DNA of 64,000 bases from Sphagnum compactum (Eukaryota; Bryophyta; Sphagnopsida; Sphagnales). Of this stretch, positions 53,615-64,000 are shown piece after piece (position 1 is the stretch's first letter; each line of letters starts with the position of its first letter). A model generated the notes under the pieces. The model saw only the letters and a list, made by a program, of their open reading frames with translations, did no database searches and was not told where the DNA came from. Location: assembly GCA_965153455.1 (NCBI GenBank), contig OZ234496.1, positions 19,832,304-19,896,303 of the forward strand, given 5' to 3'. Both the position numbers and the translations under genes were made by a program.

Positions 53615-54184
53615 CATTACAAGAAAATGTAACTTTTTAAAATGTCAAACTTGATTGAAATGTCCACATTGACCAAAGGGGATGGTTGTTTTGAGTAAAG
53701 GCCTGGGGCATGAAAGATATGAATTTTTTTTATTGAGACATTTGATTAAAATGACCTTTGTGACCATGCGACAAACCAAACATCTAGTCAAAAAGGCCAA
53801 AGGTCCATCAACATGACCAAGGCTTGGTCAAATTGAGCATACTTAATGGCCATTGTGATTTACAATTAATCAAATTGGCCATTCTAATTTGACACTTAGT
53901 CAAATCAACCATACTAATTTGGTTATTTAACCTACAAGTTTATTTTACATAGGATACATACCAAACCTAAGTTCACAGCTAATAGAACTTAAGTCAGGCA
54001 TATTACACCTAATAACTACTTATAAAGTTTAATAAGTTATTTACATGCTACTTTTAAGTACATGTAGGTATTTAAACTTAGTATATTAATTAATTAATAT
54101 TTAATAATTGATAATTAATACTCAATAATTTATGATTATTATTTTATGTAATTAATTAGTCACCAAATAAATGTCAATTAATAA

Positions 54185-54260
54185 GGGTGATGGTGCAATG
54201 GTTAAGGACTTGACTCCTCAATGTGGAAGTGAGGAGTTCAAGTCCTCACATTTGCAACTT
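54185..54260 (+). repeat. tRNA-like segment inside the CACTA element
   Basis: GGGTGATGGTGCAATGGTTA starts a D-arm-like region. The T arm, GAGGA-GTTCAAG-TCCTC (54231-54247), has a perfect 5-bp stem and a 7-nt loop. Acceptor ends do not pair and the anticodon arm is disrupted, so it is not an intact tRNA gene. It is related to 31762-31826. A- and B-box-like words could still recruit Pol III. Confidence 0.6.
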
Positions 54261-54579
54261 AGGCTACCTTGGCTACTTAGGTGACCTAATTAGGTAGCCT
54301 AGGTTGCAAAAGCTATTAAACCATTTAGCCTAAGCTACTTCGCCTAGCTTAAGTGGCTTGGTCTAGCCTAGGTGGCTAAGCTTAGATCGCCTAACCTAGG
54401 CCTAAGACATAAGCTTGGTAACTAAATTTTAAAAAAATTGGCATTAATTATTAGGTTTTTTAATTAGGTAGGTCAATAGGTAGGGTGGGTAGGGTAATTA
54501 ATTAATTAATCAATATTTTCATATTAAATTAAATTAAAATAACTTAAATAATATATATATTTGGTCGCTGCTCAATTAT

Positions 54580-54692
54580 ATTATTGTCAAGGTGGTTCAA
54601 TAAAAAAAACCTAGTAAAAAAACCCAATCAAAAAAATTATTGTCAAGGTGGTTCAATAAAAAAAACCTAGTAAAAAAAACCCAATCAAAAAG
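54580..54692 (+). repeat. 56-bp tandem duplication inside the CACTA element
   Basis: ATTATTGTCAAGGTGGTTCA begins at 54580 and 54636. The two 56-bp units differ only in A-run length, so the duplication is recent relative to the rest of the element. Confidence 0.9.
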
Positions 54693-55949
54693 ATTAACCA
54701 AAAAGAGCTAGTCAAAACGGTCAGGTCCAAATCAACTTGTCCAAAATGGCACTTTGGTCAAGTTGGACATGGGGGCAAAAAAACCATATGGAGGGATTTT
54801 TTGAACAAAATTCCTAGTAAAAAAAATCGTGATTTCTTATAGTGGTTGTATCAAGATTATACATCTTTAGAAGTGAAAGATTATGAAATGATTATATCAA
54901 AGAATGTAAGCCAAGGACTTGTATGGCAATGTGGGAAAAGACTTAAATGACTACATTTTTGTTTAAAGTATTCCTCAAGCTCTTCAAGAAATTTGGACCA
55001 AATGGGATTTCTCAAATAGATTGACGTCTTCTAATTCTAGATGAGCATGGACCCCATGTGACTTTAAAGGCATTAAAACGAACACATGCATTTGGATTAG
55101 ATAAGGTGACATTCCCAAACCATACATCACACATACAACCTTTGAATGACATTGTTATGTTCCAAGCCCTTCAAATTTTGAAAAGAAAAAAACAATGCCA
55201 TGATCATAAATAGATACTCAAAATCAAACAAGATCAATTTGGTTGCTTCAATAAACACAATATTAAACAAATCTTTTAACCAAAAAAAACATAAAATTTA
55301 AGGTTATAGGAATTTGAAAACCTTAATGCAATGAATGACAAATTATTACATAATGCAACCTATACAATAGCAAAGAATAATAAAATAGATGAAGAAAATT
55401 ACACTTTTGATAATGAAGCTAATGATAGTCCTAGATGAAAGGAAGAATCAATTATCACATCTCTCATAAATATTGTAGGAACAAGTGTTATAATAGATGA
55501 AAAAGATTATAACGACCTTTTTCACATGAGCAAAAAAACTGTGGAAATGTCAAAGAAATTCAACTACCATTGAAAAATAACTTGAAAAAGGTGACAACCT
55601 ATTGGTTGATTGGGATTAAGAACATGGAAAGTTGTTACATGAGTTGCAAAATAAGGTGAACAACATTGAGAGTTTATCATCTACAAATTTGTTGACACTA
55701 CCATGACTACCTACAAAAAAAACCAAAGGCAAGGAACCTTTAATGGATTATTCACAATCCCATGTGGTCACATTTAATGAATACTTTAAAATCCTGCGAC
55801 AAAAGGCCATGGAGAAGGAAGCAACCAACCAAATTAAGGACAACAAACAAAAAGAAAAGAAGGTTGAAAAGTGTCCAAAGCGTGGCAAATACTTAGACTA
55901 TGGTTGAGTGCACAATTCAAAGGGACCTTGAAAAGTAATATAAAGCAAA

Positions 55950-57600
55950 TTTTGCAATAGCATGGTTTCTTATAATTTGAAGGAATATGGAGAACAACCA
56001 CATCACAACATTCAAACATCACTAACTACGTAGCCACAAGGGTACATGAAAATGAGAAAGAGTGAGAGATGTTGTATGTGAAAATCAATTGGATTGCAAA
56101 AACAAGGTCATGAATGACTAGGAAAGAGATTTTGAGCACTTAAAAAAGAATCAATTACATGATTACTACAACATGATGGTGAAAAACTAAGAAACAAATC
56201 TTGAACAACTAAGAATTAATTGACATTCATGACTATTGAGATAAGATCATGAGTGATTGGAAAAAAAAATGAACAACCAAGAGAAAGAGTGTGTGAGCTT
56301 GAAAAAAATTTGTAGGAAGGAAAAAAAAGTGACGCAAGAGAAATAGAGTGAATGATGCAAGGAAAAAAAAAGTTGCCATTGTTGAGACATGTCACAATGT
56401 TGTTGAAGACCATTGTTGCCATTTGCACATGATAAACATTTTTAGAAAAAGTTCTTTGACCTATAAAAAAAACCTAAGCAAGGGGCATGGTGAGGTAAAT
56501 AGGAGTTGAACATAAAAAGCTTGTAGGAATCAGAATATAATTGACCATTAAGGAGCTCCTATTTAAAACATGAAGGAGATGCAATTGCAAGTTTTACATA
56601 CAAAGGAGATGAAAGCTTGCAAGCTTTGCACAAATGGTTTCTTTCATGAATGGGCCCTCTTGTTATGCAACCACCTCCTTTAGGCACCCTAGTTGTTTCC
56701 TTTTGTCAAACACCAAAACAATGTTGACCCATGTAATGTAATGATTCATTGGTGTTTAGTGGCAAGCCTAGTTACTTTAACAGCCTTCTTTTCAACAACC
56801 AACACATGTCGAACAAAGAAAGTAAAATCAAATACTAATAAATTTCAATAAACTCACAACTTCATTTTGCTTGAAAAATGATCTAATGATGGATTTGTAT
56901 TCATATTAATGCCATAAGCATGTGAAAACTAGTTATGGACACAAAAACTCCAATGTTTATTACATGACAAGTCTAAGCATAACCCACTCATTCATAAAAA
57001 CAAACAAGAACATGAAAATAGACACAACTTATAAAAGTGCATATGCAAAGCACATATTTTCATACCATGAAAAAATGTGAATGTGAATAATGGTTTTAAA
57101 AAGAACAAAGGTGGATTGCATGCTCTTACAATATATTAATTTTGATGAAATTAAAGGTGCAACATTACATGACATATATCCAAATATACCTATTATGATG
57201 AAAAATCCTTGGAAGTTTCAATAGTCACCTTCCATAAGGCACTTTGTCCACAAAAGCATTTTACGTAATTTTAAAAATATTCCTTCTAGGTTTTTAAATG
57301 GATGGTAATTGGATGAAAATTAAAAATGACAAACACATTTCATCCATTCAAATCAAATACCAAACAAATGATGATGGACCAACATGACATCGAAATCGGT
57401 CTATCATGCCTTTCACAAATAGTTATGTGAACTATTCTATGACCCCTACACCTATTATTACACCTTCGAAAACCTCGCAATGTTGGAAACCATATATGTT
57501 GTATATAATAAATTCCAAGAAAATAACAAACAACAACATTTCTCATGTCTTTGATCCAAGTTACCCTATTTCACATTTTTTAATAAAAGAAAGTCTGTAA
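55950..57600. other. AT-rich intergenic DNA, no gene seen
   Basis: Short frames only. The start may include decayed 3' parts of the pogo-like element. Confidence 0.45.
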
Positions 57601-58450
57601 CGGGAAATCAGGTCGCCATATCCACTGGAAATTGAGTTTTTGCTTTCTTGAGCCGTTTGCTTTTGTGGCGGCTGCCTTTCCATTAATGCTGCATGGGAGT
57701 GCATGGGAAGCTTGGCTGGCTGTGTGTGGGATGCTGTACAGGGAAATTCAAATGGCGGCTGCTACTGAATAGGCATGGAGGCCGATTGGCGGCGCCGAAT
57801 TATGAGGGATGGAACTACCATTATGGGCAGAGTCGGTTTGGAGCTGTAACGGAGGTCTGGGGAGAAGAGTGTGAGGAATGGACGGTTGGTGGATGGGTGA
57901 AAAATATCAGGAAGTCGGATTGGAGAAGGGAATTTTTTTGGGCAACAGGAGGAGGAGAAGAGTAGAGAGGTGGAAGTAAAGGATCTTGGTAAGAGATAGT
58001 GAGGAGATGTTCGGTTAGTTGCAGGAGAGCTTGGCTGAATGCTAGAATTTTCCGCTGCGCCTAGTAACTGGCCAAGCTGCTGTAGAGGAATGAAAGAGAG
58101 AGAGAGAGAGAGATTAGACAGAACTAGGAATGTGGTGGTTTGTGAACTTCTGATGGAAGTCAGGCTTGTGCTTTCGAGCGATGTATATAGTTTGTAATGA
58201 AAGAGTTTTCTTGGCTGGCAATTGTGTGAGTGGGCGAGGCAGGAGATGGATGATGTGAAATTTGCCCTGTCGTTGTGTGGAAGAAAAGCACTTGTTCATC
58301 TCTGGTCTTGCAATGTGCGTCTGTGAGAGTCAGTAGGCAGTTAGCGTGCTGTGTGATGATCAAAGGTTTGAGTTGTGTGTAGAAAATCAGGAGAACATGG
58401 ACGCTTGGGGTCGCGCAGGCAGTCAGTGTACTGTGTGATTTCGGACCCCC
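57600..58450 (-). other. GC-richer island with promoter-like features, function unknown
   Basis: This stretch is clearly richer in G and C than its flanks. Read on the minus strand it has ACTATATACATCG (~58187-58175), and ~70 bp further a (CT)n tract (58110-58093). Pyrimidine-rich, leader-like sequence with TCTCCTCCTCCTG follows. The minus strand has no long open frame afterwards. A 90-codon plus-strand frame (57693-57965) has no recognisable motif. It could be the 5' end of a gene with a long intron, a non-coding RNA locus, or a truncated gene copy. Confidence 0.35.
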
Positions 58451-59780
58451 TCTCTTTTTGGTTACAAGTCCATTAGTAGGATATCCATCCATTGTATTTT
58501 CTTTTCATGCATATTTCCTACATGATTTTTTTATTATTTTACTTTCTCCAAGCATGAGCTCAATAAATTGAATAACAACATTGCTTGTCTAGTTAGTTAT
58601 ATATATATAATATCAAATGTTACTCCAAAATGAATTCCATAAGCTTGTCAAGTTTCAAGACCTTAATTTATAAAAATATACACTTGGCCTTTCACTTCAC
58701 ATATTTTTAGCCATTTATGTTGAATAAAATTAACATTTTCTTAAGTTACAGTTGCACTATTGTTTTCTATAACCTCCTTTAGATAAGTTTTTCAGCTTTG
58801 GACTTTATATATTAATATGTATTTTCCAATGGTCCTACTCTTTTTAGATTTCCTCTTACTTACTCTCCATTTTAAAAATGGTGACTGCATAAGATGTTTA
58901 ATGTCCAGATAGTAGGAATAAACATCAAAGGCTCATGCATTTTACAAAAAAAAATTGTTTTCACTCTTACTATGCAACATTTACCTTCACAAATGAAAAG
59001 ATCCTGCCCGGGAGGCTCAAACCAACTCCACCATATGAGGGCAAATCAGACAAGCACATTGAGGTTTACTTGGACAACTATCCACTTTTCAAATGTGGGA
59101 TGATACCCCAGCCTATTAAACAAAGCACCCAGCAAAAGGGGGGAAAAGAAGGAACAAAGAGAGTGGACCCAAGTTCAAGCCAGAAGTACAAAAACCAAAG
59201 TGGGTCACCATAGGCCAAAGGAACAAAGCAATGAGGGATTTGTTTTGGGAAAGACTTGTGAGATATTATTCTTATAGGAGGAAGAAAGACAAAAGAATGC
59301 CCTCCCAAGGAATTGGAAACCCGACTCTCAACTTGGATGGATATTGCCTTTCTTCCTTTGCAAACTCAACTCAAGATTCCCACCCACCTAGCAACCACTT
59401 GCACTCCCTTTTCACTTTTGGAATTTTGCCAAGTGGTAGGCGTATACAAATAAGTGCAGCAAATTCTGGAACCAACACTCCACCTGCTATTTAACTACCT
59501 ATGTAGGTGGGTAACTATCATAGGTTAGTAGGTAACAAATATAAGTGGTTACTACATAGGTAAGTAAAGTAGGTATGGCACTTGGTGATTACTAGGTCCG
59601 TAGATGCATGTGGATAGTTAGTACATAGCTAACCACTGTGGTTACTTATTGGACAGGAATACATTGAAAAAGTGTTTAGGGTGAGTTTCAATTAGGCTAT
59701 CTGGCTAATCCCTCTGGCATCTAAGTCCTGTAATTTTGCCTGGGTGAAAGGATTGCCGAACACAATTTGGAAAATATTTT
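58450..59780. other. Intergenic DNA, no gene seen
   Basis: The frame at 58935-59213 is hydrophilic and unrecognised. From 59490 to 59640 GTAGGTA/ACATAGGTAA words recur. Confidence 0.45.
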
Positions 59781-59784
59781 CCAA

Positions 59785-60090
59785 GCATCCAAATAAGTAC
59801 CCCTAAGTTTATAATGGGGGTATTATTAGCCCATGTTGAAAATGGCTACTATTTTCAAACAAGTTTTGGAAATAGAAATTTCATGCAGCCAATGAGAAGG
59901 TTCAGCATGGGGGCTTAGTTTCATGGGGGACTTATTATAAAGGGGGCCAAACGGAAGCATATCAAGGCTTGTTTGTTGGGGAGTTTGCAATGTTCCAGAA
60001 ATATTGGTGATGGACCAATCAATGTGGCTCCTTATGGGAAAAACAAAACAAAACTGTGGACGCTCCCCCGATTAGGTGAGCCAGTATGAG
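59785..60090 (-). repeat. Dispersed repeat family A, copy 3
   Basis: Read on the minus strand it runs TGGCTCACC...GTCCACAGTTTTG, GATTGGTCCATCACCAATAT, then CTGGAACATTG, GGCTGCATGAAATTTCTATT, CCATTTTCAACATGGGCTAA and GGGGTACTTATTTGG. This is the same order as copies 1 and 2 but shorter, lacking most of the centre. Confidence 0.75.
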
Positions 60091-62350
60091 TAGATTGGGC
60101 CCAGATTTTTCCCTTGTTTGGGGCGTTGAGGAGGTGAGAACTTGAAGAAATTTTAGGTTCAGAGGTTTTGTTCTCTCACTTGTTCCCAGTAATGTTCAGA
60201 ATGGTATTCCTAATGTATTCTCCCTTTGATTCTCCACCCGTTCCCCATGTTTTGCTACATATTCCATGTATTGTTCCTATAGGCCACATTTTATCCCATA
60301 TTCCTTGCCCAAAGTCATAATCTTTTTGCTTGCATACATGAGCAAATTGGGAAAATTGGTGTCATTTGTCTCTCTGGGGAGTGTCCAAAGTTTTGAAATT
60401 TGTGTTTTCAGAGTGTCATAAGTCTTGAAAGATTTTTTCTTGAGGACCAATCAATGAAGACTATCTCGAAAAACAAAAAAAAAAGGTTTTAAAATTTGGG
60501 TGCACTCAGGACCTGTATTTTCTTTTCTGGCAGAATTTCTCCATTTTTCAACAAAAATTTGGGAATTGTTTTGGAATTTTTTTGTTTTTCTAGAGTAAAT
60601 TTGACTAATTTTTCAAAAAAAAATTTGTTAAATTTCGCCAAATTTTCGACATTATTTTTTCTTTTAAAAAAAACTCTGTCTGCTCAGGACTTACTAATTA
60701 GGTGTTTCAATTTGGATCATGTTTGGTAACTTCCATTTAACCTAGTGATAATTCATGGGCTGGCATGCAGATGTGACAACAACAGCACCCACTCCTTTTG
60801 CACTAAAAGTATTGAAAGTGCAAGTCTTGTGAGTCTATCCATGATGGATGACTTTCCCTCCCACACCAATTCCAGTTGTTTCAGTTGCATCCATGTTGGA
60901 GCCATGATTCATGCATATTTTACTGGGAAAAAAAAAAAAAAAAAGCCCTCAGGGCAAGTCAGAGAATGCTCACATGATTAGTGTGCCTAGCTCTTGTCCT
61001 TTCAAATTTTTGGACCAAACCCAATTTGTTGGCCTTGCCTACCAAGGCAAGGATATTGTTTTTAGATTCATTATAGAGTATAGTAGCTTAAGGGATTTGG
61101 CCCCTAGGTGTGTAATAGGTCTAACTTTATATGAGGATTTTTGAAAGATGATATTTTAGCTTGTGTTGAAACTTGTGATTAGTTATATAGTTATAATATC
61201 TTGAAGGATATTGGTTTCTTTCAGTGGATTTTAGGAAGATTATATTTTTGCATGGTGAAACATTTGAGTTTCCATAAATCTTCTTTTGCCTTAAGATACT
61301 TTTTAATGTAAATGGCAAGGCCATAGTTTGACATACCCCTTGCAATGCTCCAAGCCTCCTCCACTTGGATAGGCAAGACATGATCCAAGTGGGACAGGTT
61401 CTATGGCCTTTAAACTCCTGAAAGAGCAAAGGGACAAAATGTGTCTTCATCTTCACATAGGTATGCAAAAACTCCAAGGCATTTGGTCATTAGACCCATG
61501 CGAGAGCCAAAATAAGGAAACTACTTTTTTATCCCTAAAACAGATGTGTTAAAAATTGGACAGAGATAGGGGGACATAGGTATACATATATATACATATA
61601 TAGGCTGACAAAAGGAGGGGGAGGGGAAAGTTGACCACTTGGCAATTTTGAGATATTGCAAGGGTTTTCTAAAGGAGTCTACATGAGTTCAATTGGGCAT
61701 TGGAGTAAAAACTAAAATCCCCAAATTCTAAAACCCCCAAACTAAAAACGCAAAGCACTACTCGAAATTTTGCAATGTATCTGGAGAATACGTTATAAAA
61801 CATAATAAGGAGGCAAGCATTTCATATAACTAAACACCCGATCTTAAGACCAAATCAAGGGTTTCCAATTCCAAACTATACACTTCCAAGGTTAAATATA
61901 TGCCAATAAGAGGCCTTATTCAGGAAGGTGAAGGTACCAGTGTAGGCTCAGTTTCACCCTGGCCAAACAAGTGCACCCTTGGTTCCACAAGTGGACCCTT
62001 TGGTTTCATTTGACTTCGTGTAAGGCATATATATATATCCACACTTTTTACAAAGAATCAATGGGTTGGCAAGTAGGGTCACAGATTTTGAGTGTGTCCC
62101 ATTTCACCTAGATGCTCTCAACTCCCTTGACCTTTGGGAGGTAGTTAGTGACAATGAAGAGAAGTTTGTGTCTGTGGCAGCTTGTATACAACCTCACTCA
62201 CTACCATGGGTCAGTGAGGTTGCCTGGGTTGCCTGTTTGACTACTGGTCCTTTTGACTACGTGGGTATGGAACAAGGAGCAGGACATTTAAAGTCAAAAG
62301 AATTCATCTTGCACGTCCTACAACCCCCCCTCCCCCTACAAATTGTGGAG
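60090..62350. other. Intergenic DNA, no gene seen
   Basis: Contains a TATACATATATATACATATA microsatellite (61580-61600) and homopolymer A runs (60470-60482, 60929-60943). Frames, including 62066-62365, carry no family signature. Confidence 0.45.
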
Positions 62351-62360
62351 TCCTTTGCAT

Positions 62361-62465
62361 GTTGACACTTGCAAACTTCGTAGGCGGATGCTTAACAGAA
62401 GATGCTAGATAGCCCCTAACAAGCCTGTGCAAGACTGTGCACGTTGACACTTGCAAACTTCACAG
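62361..62465 (+). repeat. ~82-bp tandem duplication
   Basis: GTTGACACTTGCAAACTTC occurs at 62361 and 62443. Each is followed by a related GG(C/T)G...TTAA(C/T)(A/G)G.A.ATGCTA stretch and preceded by TTTGCAT or TGTGCAC. Confidence 0.75.
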
Positions 62466-62810
62466 TGGGGTGTTTAATGGGATATGCTATATTCTCTAAC
62501 CAGCACTATCTGGGTGCAATACCTTGGGCAATTCAATGTAGGGTTTGAGAAATGTGGTGCAAAATATTAATCAAATGCTATAGAGGGTCACATTGTTGTA
62601 AATATTGAGATGTAGGTTGCTGCTTGGCACTATAGTTCTAACTTCCTTCAGATCATGAGTTGCAAACCCAACAAGCAATAGCAACACTTTTACTTCTGAT
62701 CCTTGTTATGTAAGACAAGTGTTGATTGTGGAGGACATGATCCGCACTGTGCACAGAAGAACAGTGCAATGCTCGAAAAATAGGCTCTGGACAGAGCTCA
62801 TTATGGACTA

Positions 62811-62926
62811 GATAAGCATTTATGGAGAGGGGGGCTACCAAATGTGCAATGCTGCTGCTGTCGTGGCTCAGCAATTGCTGGGGACAGGAGACCCATTGAT
62901 AGCCCCCCTTTCCATAAATGCTATCC
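62811..62926. repeat. Long-stem hairpin, ~30-bp arms
   Basis: AGCATTTATGGAGAGGGGGG then CTACCAA (from 62815) pairs with TTGATAG then CCCCCCTTTCCATAAATGCT (ending 62922), with about two mismatches. Flanking GATA/TATC adds further pairs. The ~50-nt interior contains GCAATGCTGCTGC and GCAATTGCTGG, which can form a smaller stem. Confidence 0.8.
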
Positions 62927-62929
62927 CGC

Positions 62930-64000
62930 ATAATTGTAAACCTTCATGTGTGTGAATGAAGAGTTTTATAATCTTCTTATAAATTTCAGAAGATTAAGAA
63001 GATTATTTTATTCAAAAGTCAGAATAATAATAATAATAATGGAGATTTTTGTATTTGGTTTTCAATATGTATTATATAGCCCAAAGTATAGAAGGGTGGT
63101 TAGACATACATTGTCCTTCATATCTGGTTTATTGCCAGATTTGGCTAAATGTTCCTAGAGATGACCCTCGCTTTTTCTACATATTCTTATGAATGATTAC
63201 CACTTTAGTTGCAGAAAAAATTTGCTTAAGAAACCACCAGTCCACTCTTGCCATGAGATTAGTGATTTTATTTTCTTTTAAATTCACCAAAGTGCAAGCC
63301 AAGAAAATGACGGGAAACACCAAACCCAAAATTTGAAAATAGCTATATGTTAGTAATGGAGATCGTCTAAAGTTCAAGTTGTGTAGGGATGAGAGATCAC
63401 CAAGAAAATTATCATCCAAGGCCATTTGGTCATTTGGCACAATTTGGGTTGTCAAATTTGCCAAAAAAATGTTTTCCTATGGATGATGTTTGCCCCTGTG
63501 TAGTAGACGTAACAATTACAAGTTATAATTGTTGGGGATTCAAGAGTTGTGAAATCAAGGTTTTTTTTCTTCAATTCATGAGGTTGGAGGACTGACAATG
63601 CTGCACAAGAGGACTTAGTCAAGTATGGCTACATGTTAGAAAAAAAAGTAGAATTTTACTGAAACCCTATTATATGTTGGCAAGTTGTAAAAACTTAGTT
63701 TTAAAATGGTAATTTTGACCCCTTTTACCTCAAAATGTGATGAATTTGAGGGTATTTTTCCCCAAAAGTCCTACATAGGAGTCGAAGGCCTTTTTTTTCA
63801 CCAATTGGTGATATTTTGCCAATAGAAAAATGATAGTGAAAATGGAAGCCAAATCTTGGACTCTAAAGTCTTAACCTTCATTCCTAACTTGTAAATTGAT
63901 GAGTTCTTTCAAATTGCACAATAGGCTTATGAATCCTTTAAAGTTGTAGCTTGCAACTTGCAAGCTGGTTGCTTCACACTCACAACCAATATCACCCTTT
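62930..64000. other. Intergenic DNA to the window end, no gene seen
   Basis: An AAT microsatellite lies at 63024-63040. No frame is convincing. Confidence 0.5.

Larger units (their letters stand above)
53615..54844. mobile_element. Non-autonomous CACTA (En/Spm-type) element, 1230 bp
   Basis: The left end reads CATTACAAGAAAATG, and the right end read inward is CACTATAAGAAATCACG. The first 13 bases match at 10 positions. GTT flanks both ends. Subterminal regions are packed with TTGACC/GGTCA/TAGTCA words in both orientations (53660-53940 and 54700-54775), as in En/Spm. There is no transposase. The centre holds AT-rich DNA, a tRNA-like segment (54185-54260) and a GCCTAGG/TTAGGCTA-rich block (54255-54420). 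It interrupts a pogo-like transposase relic whose reading resumes at the right flank. Confidence 0.8.
53590..55940 (+). pseudogene. Dead pogo-like (DDE_1) transposase split by a CACTA element
   Basis: Left part: VVNAIG up to 53612. Right part from 54845, in one frame with stops: VVSRLYIFRSERL, NDYIKECKPRTCMAMWEKT, MTTFLFKVFLKLFKKFGPNG (54950-55010), then LILDEHGPHVTLKAL (55032 on) and FGLDKVTFPNHTSHIQPLND (to ~55150). These follow the order of plant DDE_1 transposases, with the catalytic Asp in LILD retained and QPLD changed to QPLN. A C-terminal block, KGKEPLMDYSQSHVVTFNEY (55720-55780) and a Lys-rich tail, matches the end of the same family. Removing 53615-54844 plus one GTT joins VNAIG to VVSRLYIF in frame across one stop. 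Many stops show it is dead. Confidence 0.75.

Noticed and set aside
54185-54260. Functional tRNA gene
   Set aside because: The acceptor stem does not pair and the anticodon arm is broken; only the T arm is intact.
57693-57965. 90-codon plus-strand frame in the GC-rich island
   Set aside because: No family signature. The promoter-like signals point to the other strand, and GC-rich DNA has fewer stops by chance.
62066-62365. 100-codon frame starting MASRVTDFECVPF
   Set aside because: No recognisable domain, no splice partners or promoter. It lies among repeats and is compatible with chance.

Overview
The window is nuclear DNA of a land plant with a large, AT-rich, repeat-laden genome. Two complete intron-containing plant genes are readable: a SHINE/WIN1-type AP2/ERF transcription factor (+ strand, 13584-15162, 2 exons, 234 aa) and a DUR3-type urea-proton symporter (- strand, 44113-47672, 7 exons, 717 aa). 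All splice sites are GT-AG, and the joined proteins align throughout with their families as I remember them. The decayed LINE, Ty3 integrase, hAT-like and pogo-like proteins look more like elements I associate with seed-free plants (ferns, lycophytes, mosses) than with flowering plants. That placement is an inference and no species is claimed.

Layout. 1-2.7 kb: hairpin-rich and G-rich tandem repeats, then featureless AT-rich DNA. 2.7-12 kb: dispersed repeats, including a ~353-bp tandem repeat at 5-6 kb. 12-18.5 kb: a GC-richer island around the SHINE gene, with a 33-bp repeat array upstream and foldbacks downstream. 18.5-25 kb: a 38-bp tandem array, then AT-rich intergenic DNA. 25.3-27.8 kb: a dead LINE (- strand). 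28.8-30.0 kb: a dead Ty3 integrase (- strand), cut off at a CACTA-like terminus at 30013. 30-40 kb: very AT-rich repeats, a SINE-like element and a hAT-like transposase relic. 40-44 kb: short dispersed repeats and a near-perfect hairpin. 44-48 kb: the DUR3 gene. 48-53.5 kb: intergenic DNA with a possible promoter on the opposite strand. 53.6-55.9 kb: a 1.23-kb non-autonomous CACTA element with a GTT target-site duplication, inserted in a dead pogo-like (DDE_1) transposase. 57.6-58.5 kb: a GC-richer, promoter-like island of unknown function. 59.8-64 kb: more dispersed repeats and a long hairpin.

The two genes are unrelated in function (cuticle/wax regulation and urea uptake) and lie ~29 kb apart, so no operon-like or cluster relationship is implied. 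The most informative structure is the nested transposon at 53.6-55.9 kb. Its empty site can be read through, and it carries a tRNA-like segment related to one near 31.8 kb, beside the second CACTA-like terminus. I found no rRNA gene, no intact tRNA gene, no CRISPR array and no prokaryotic or organellar gene block.
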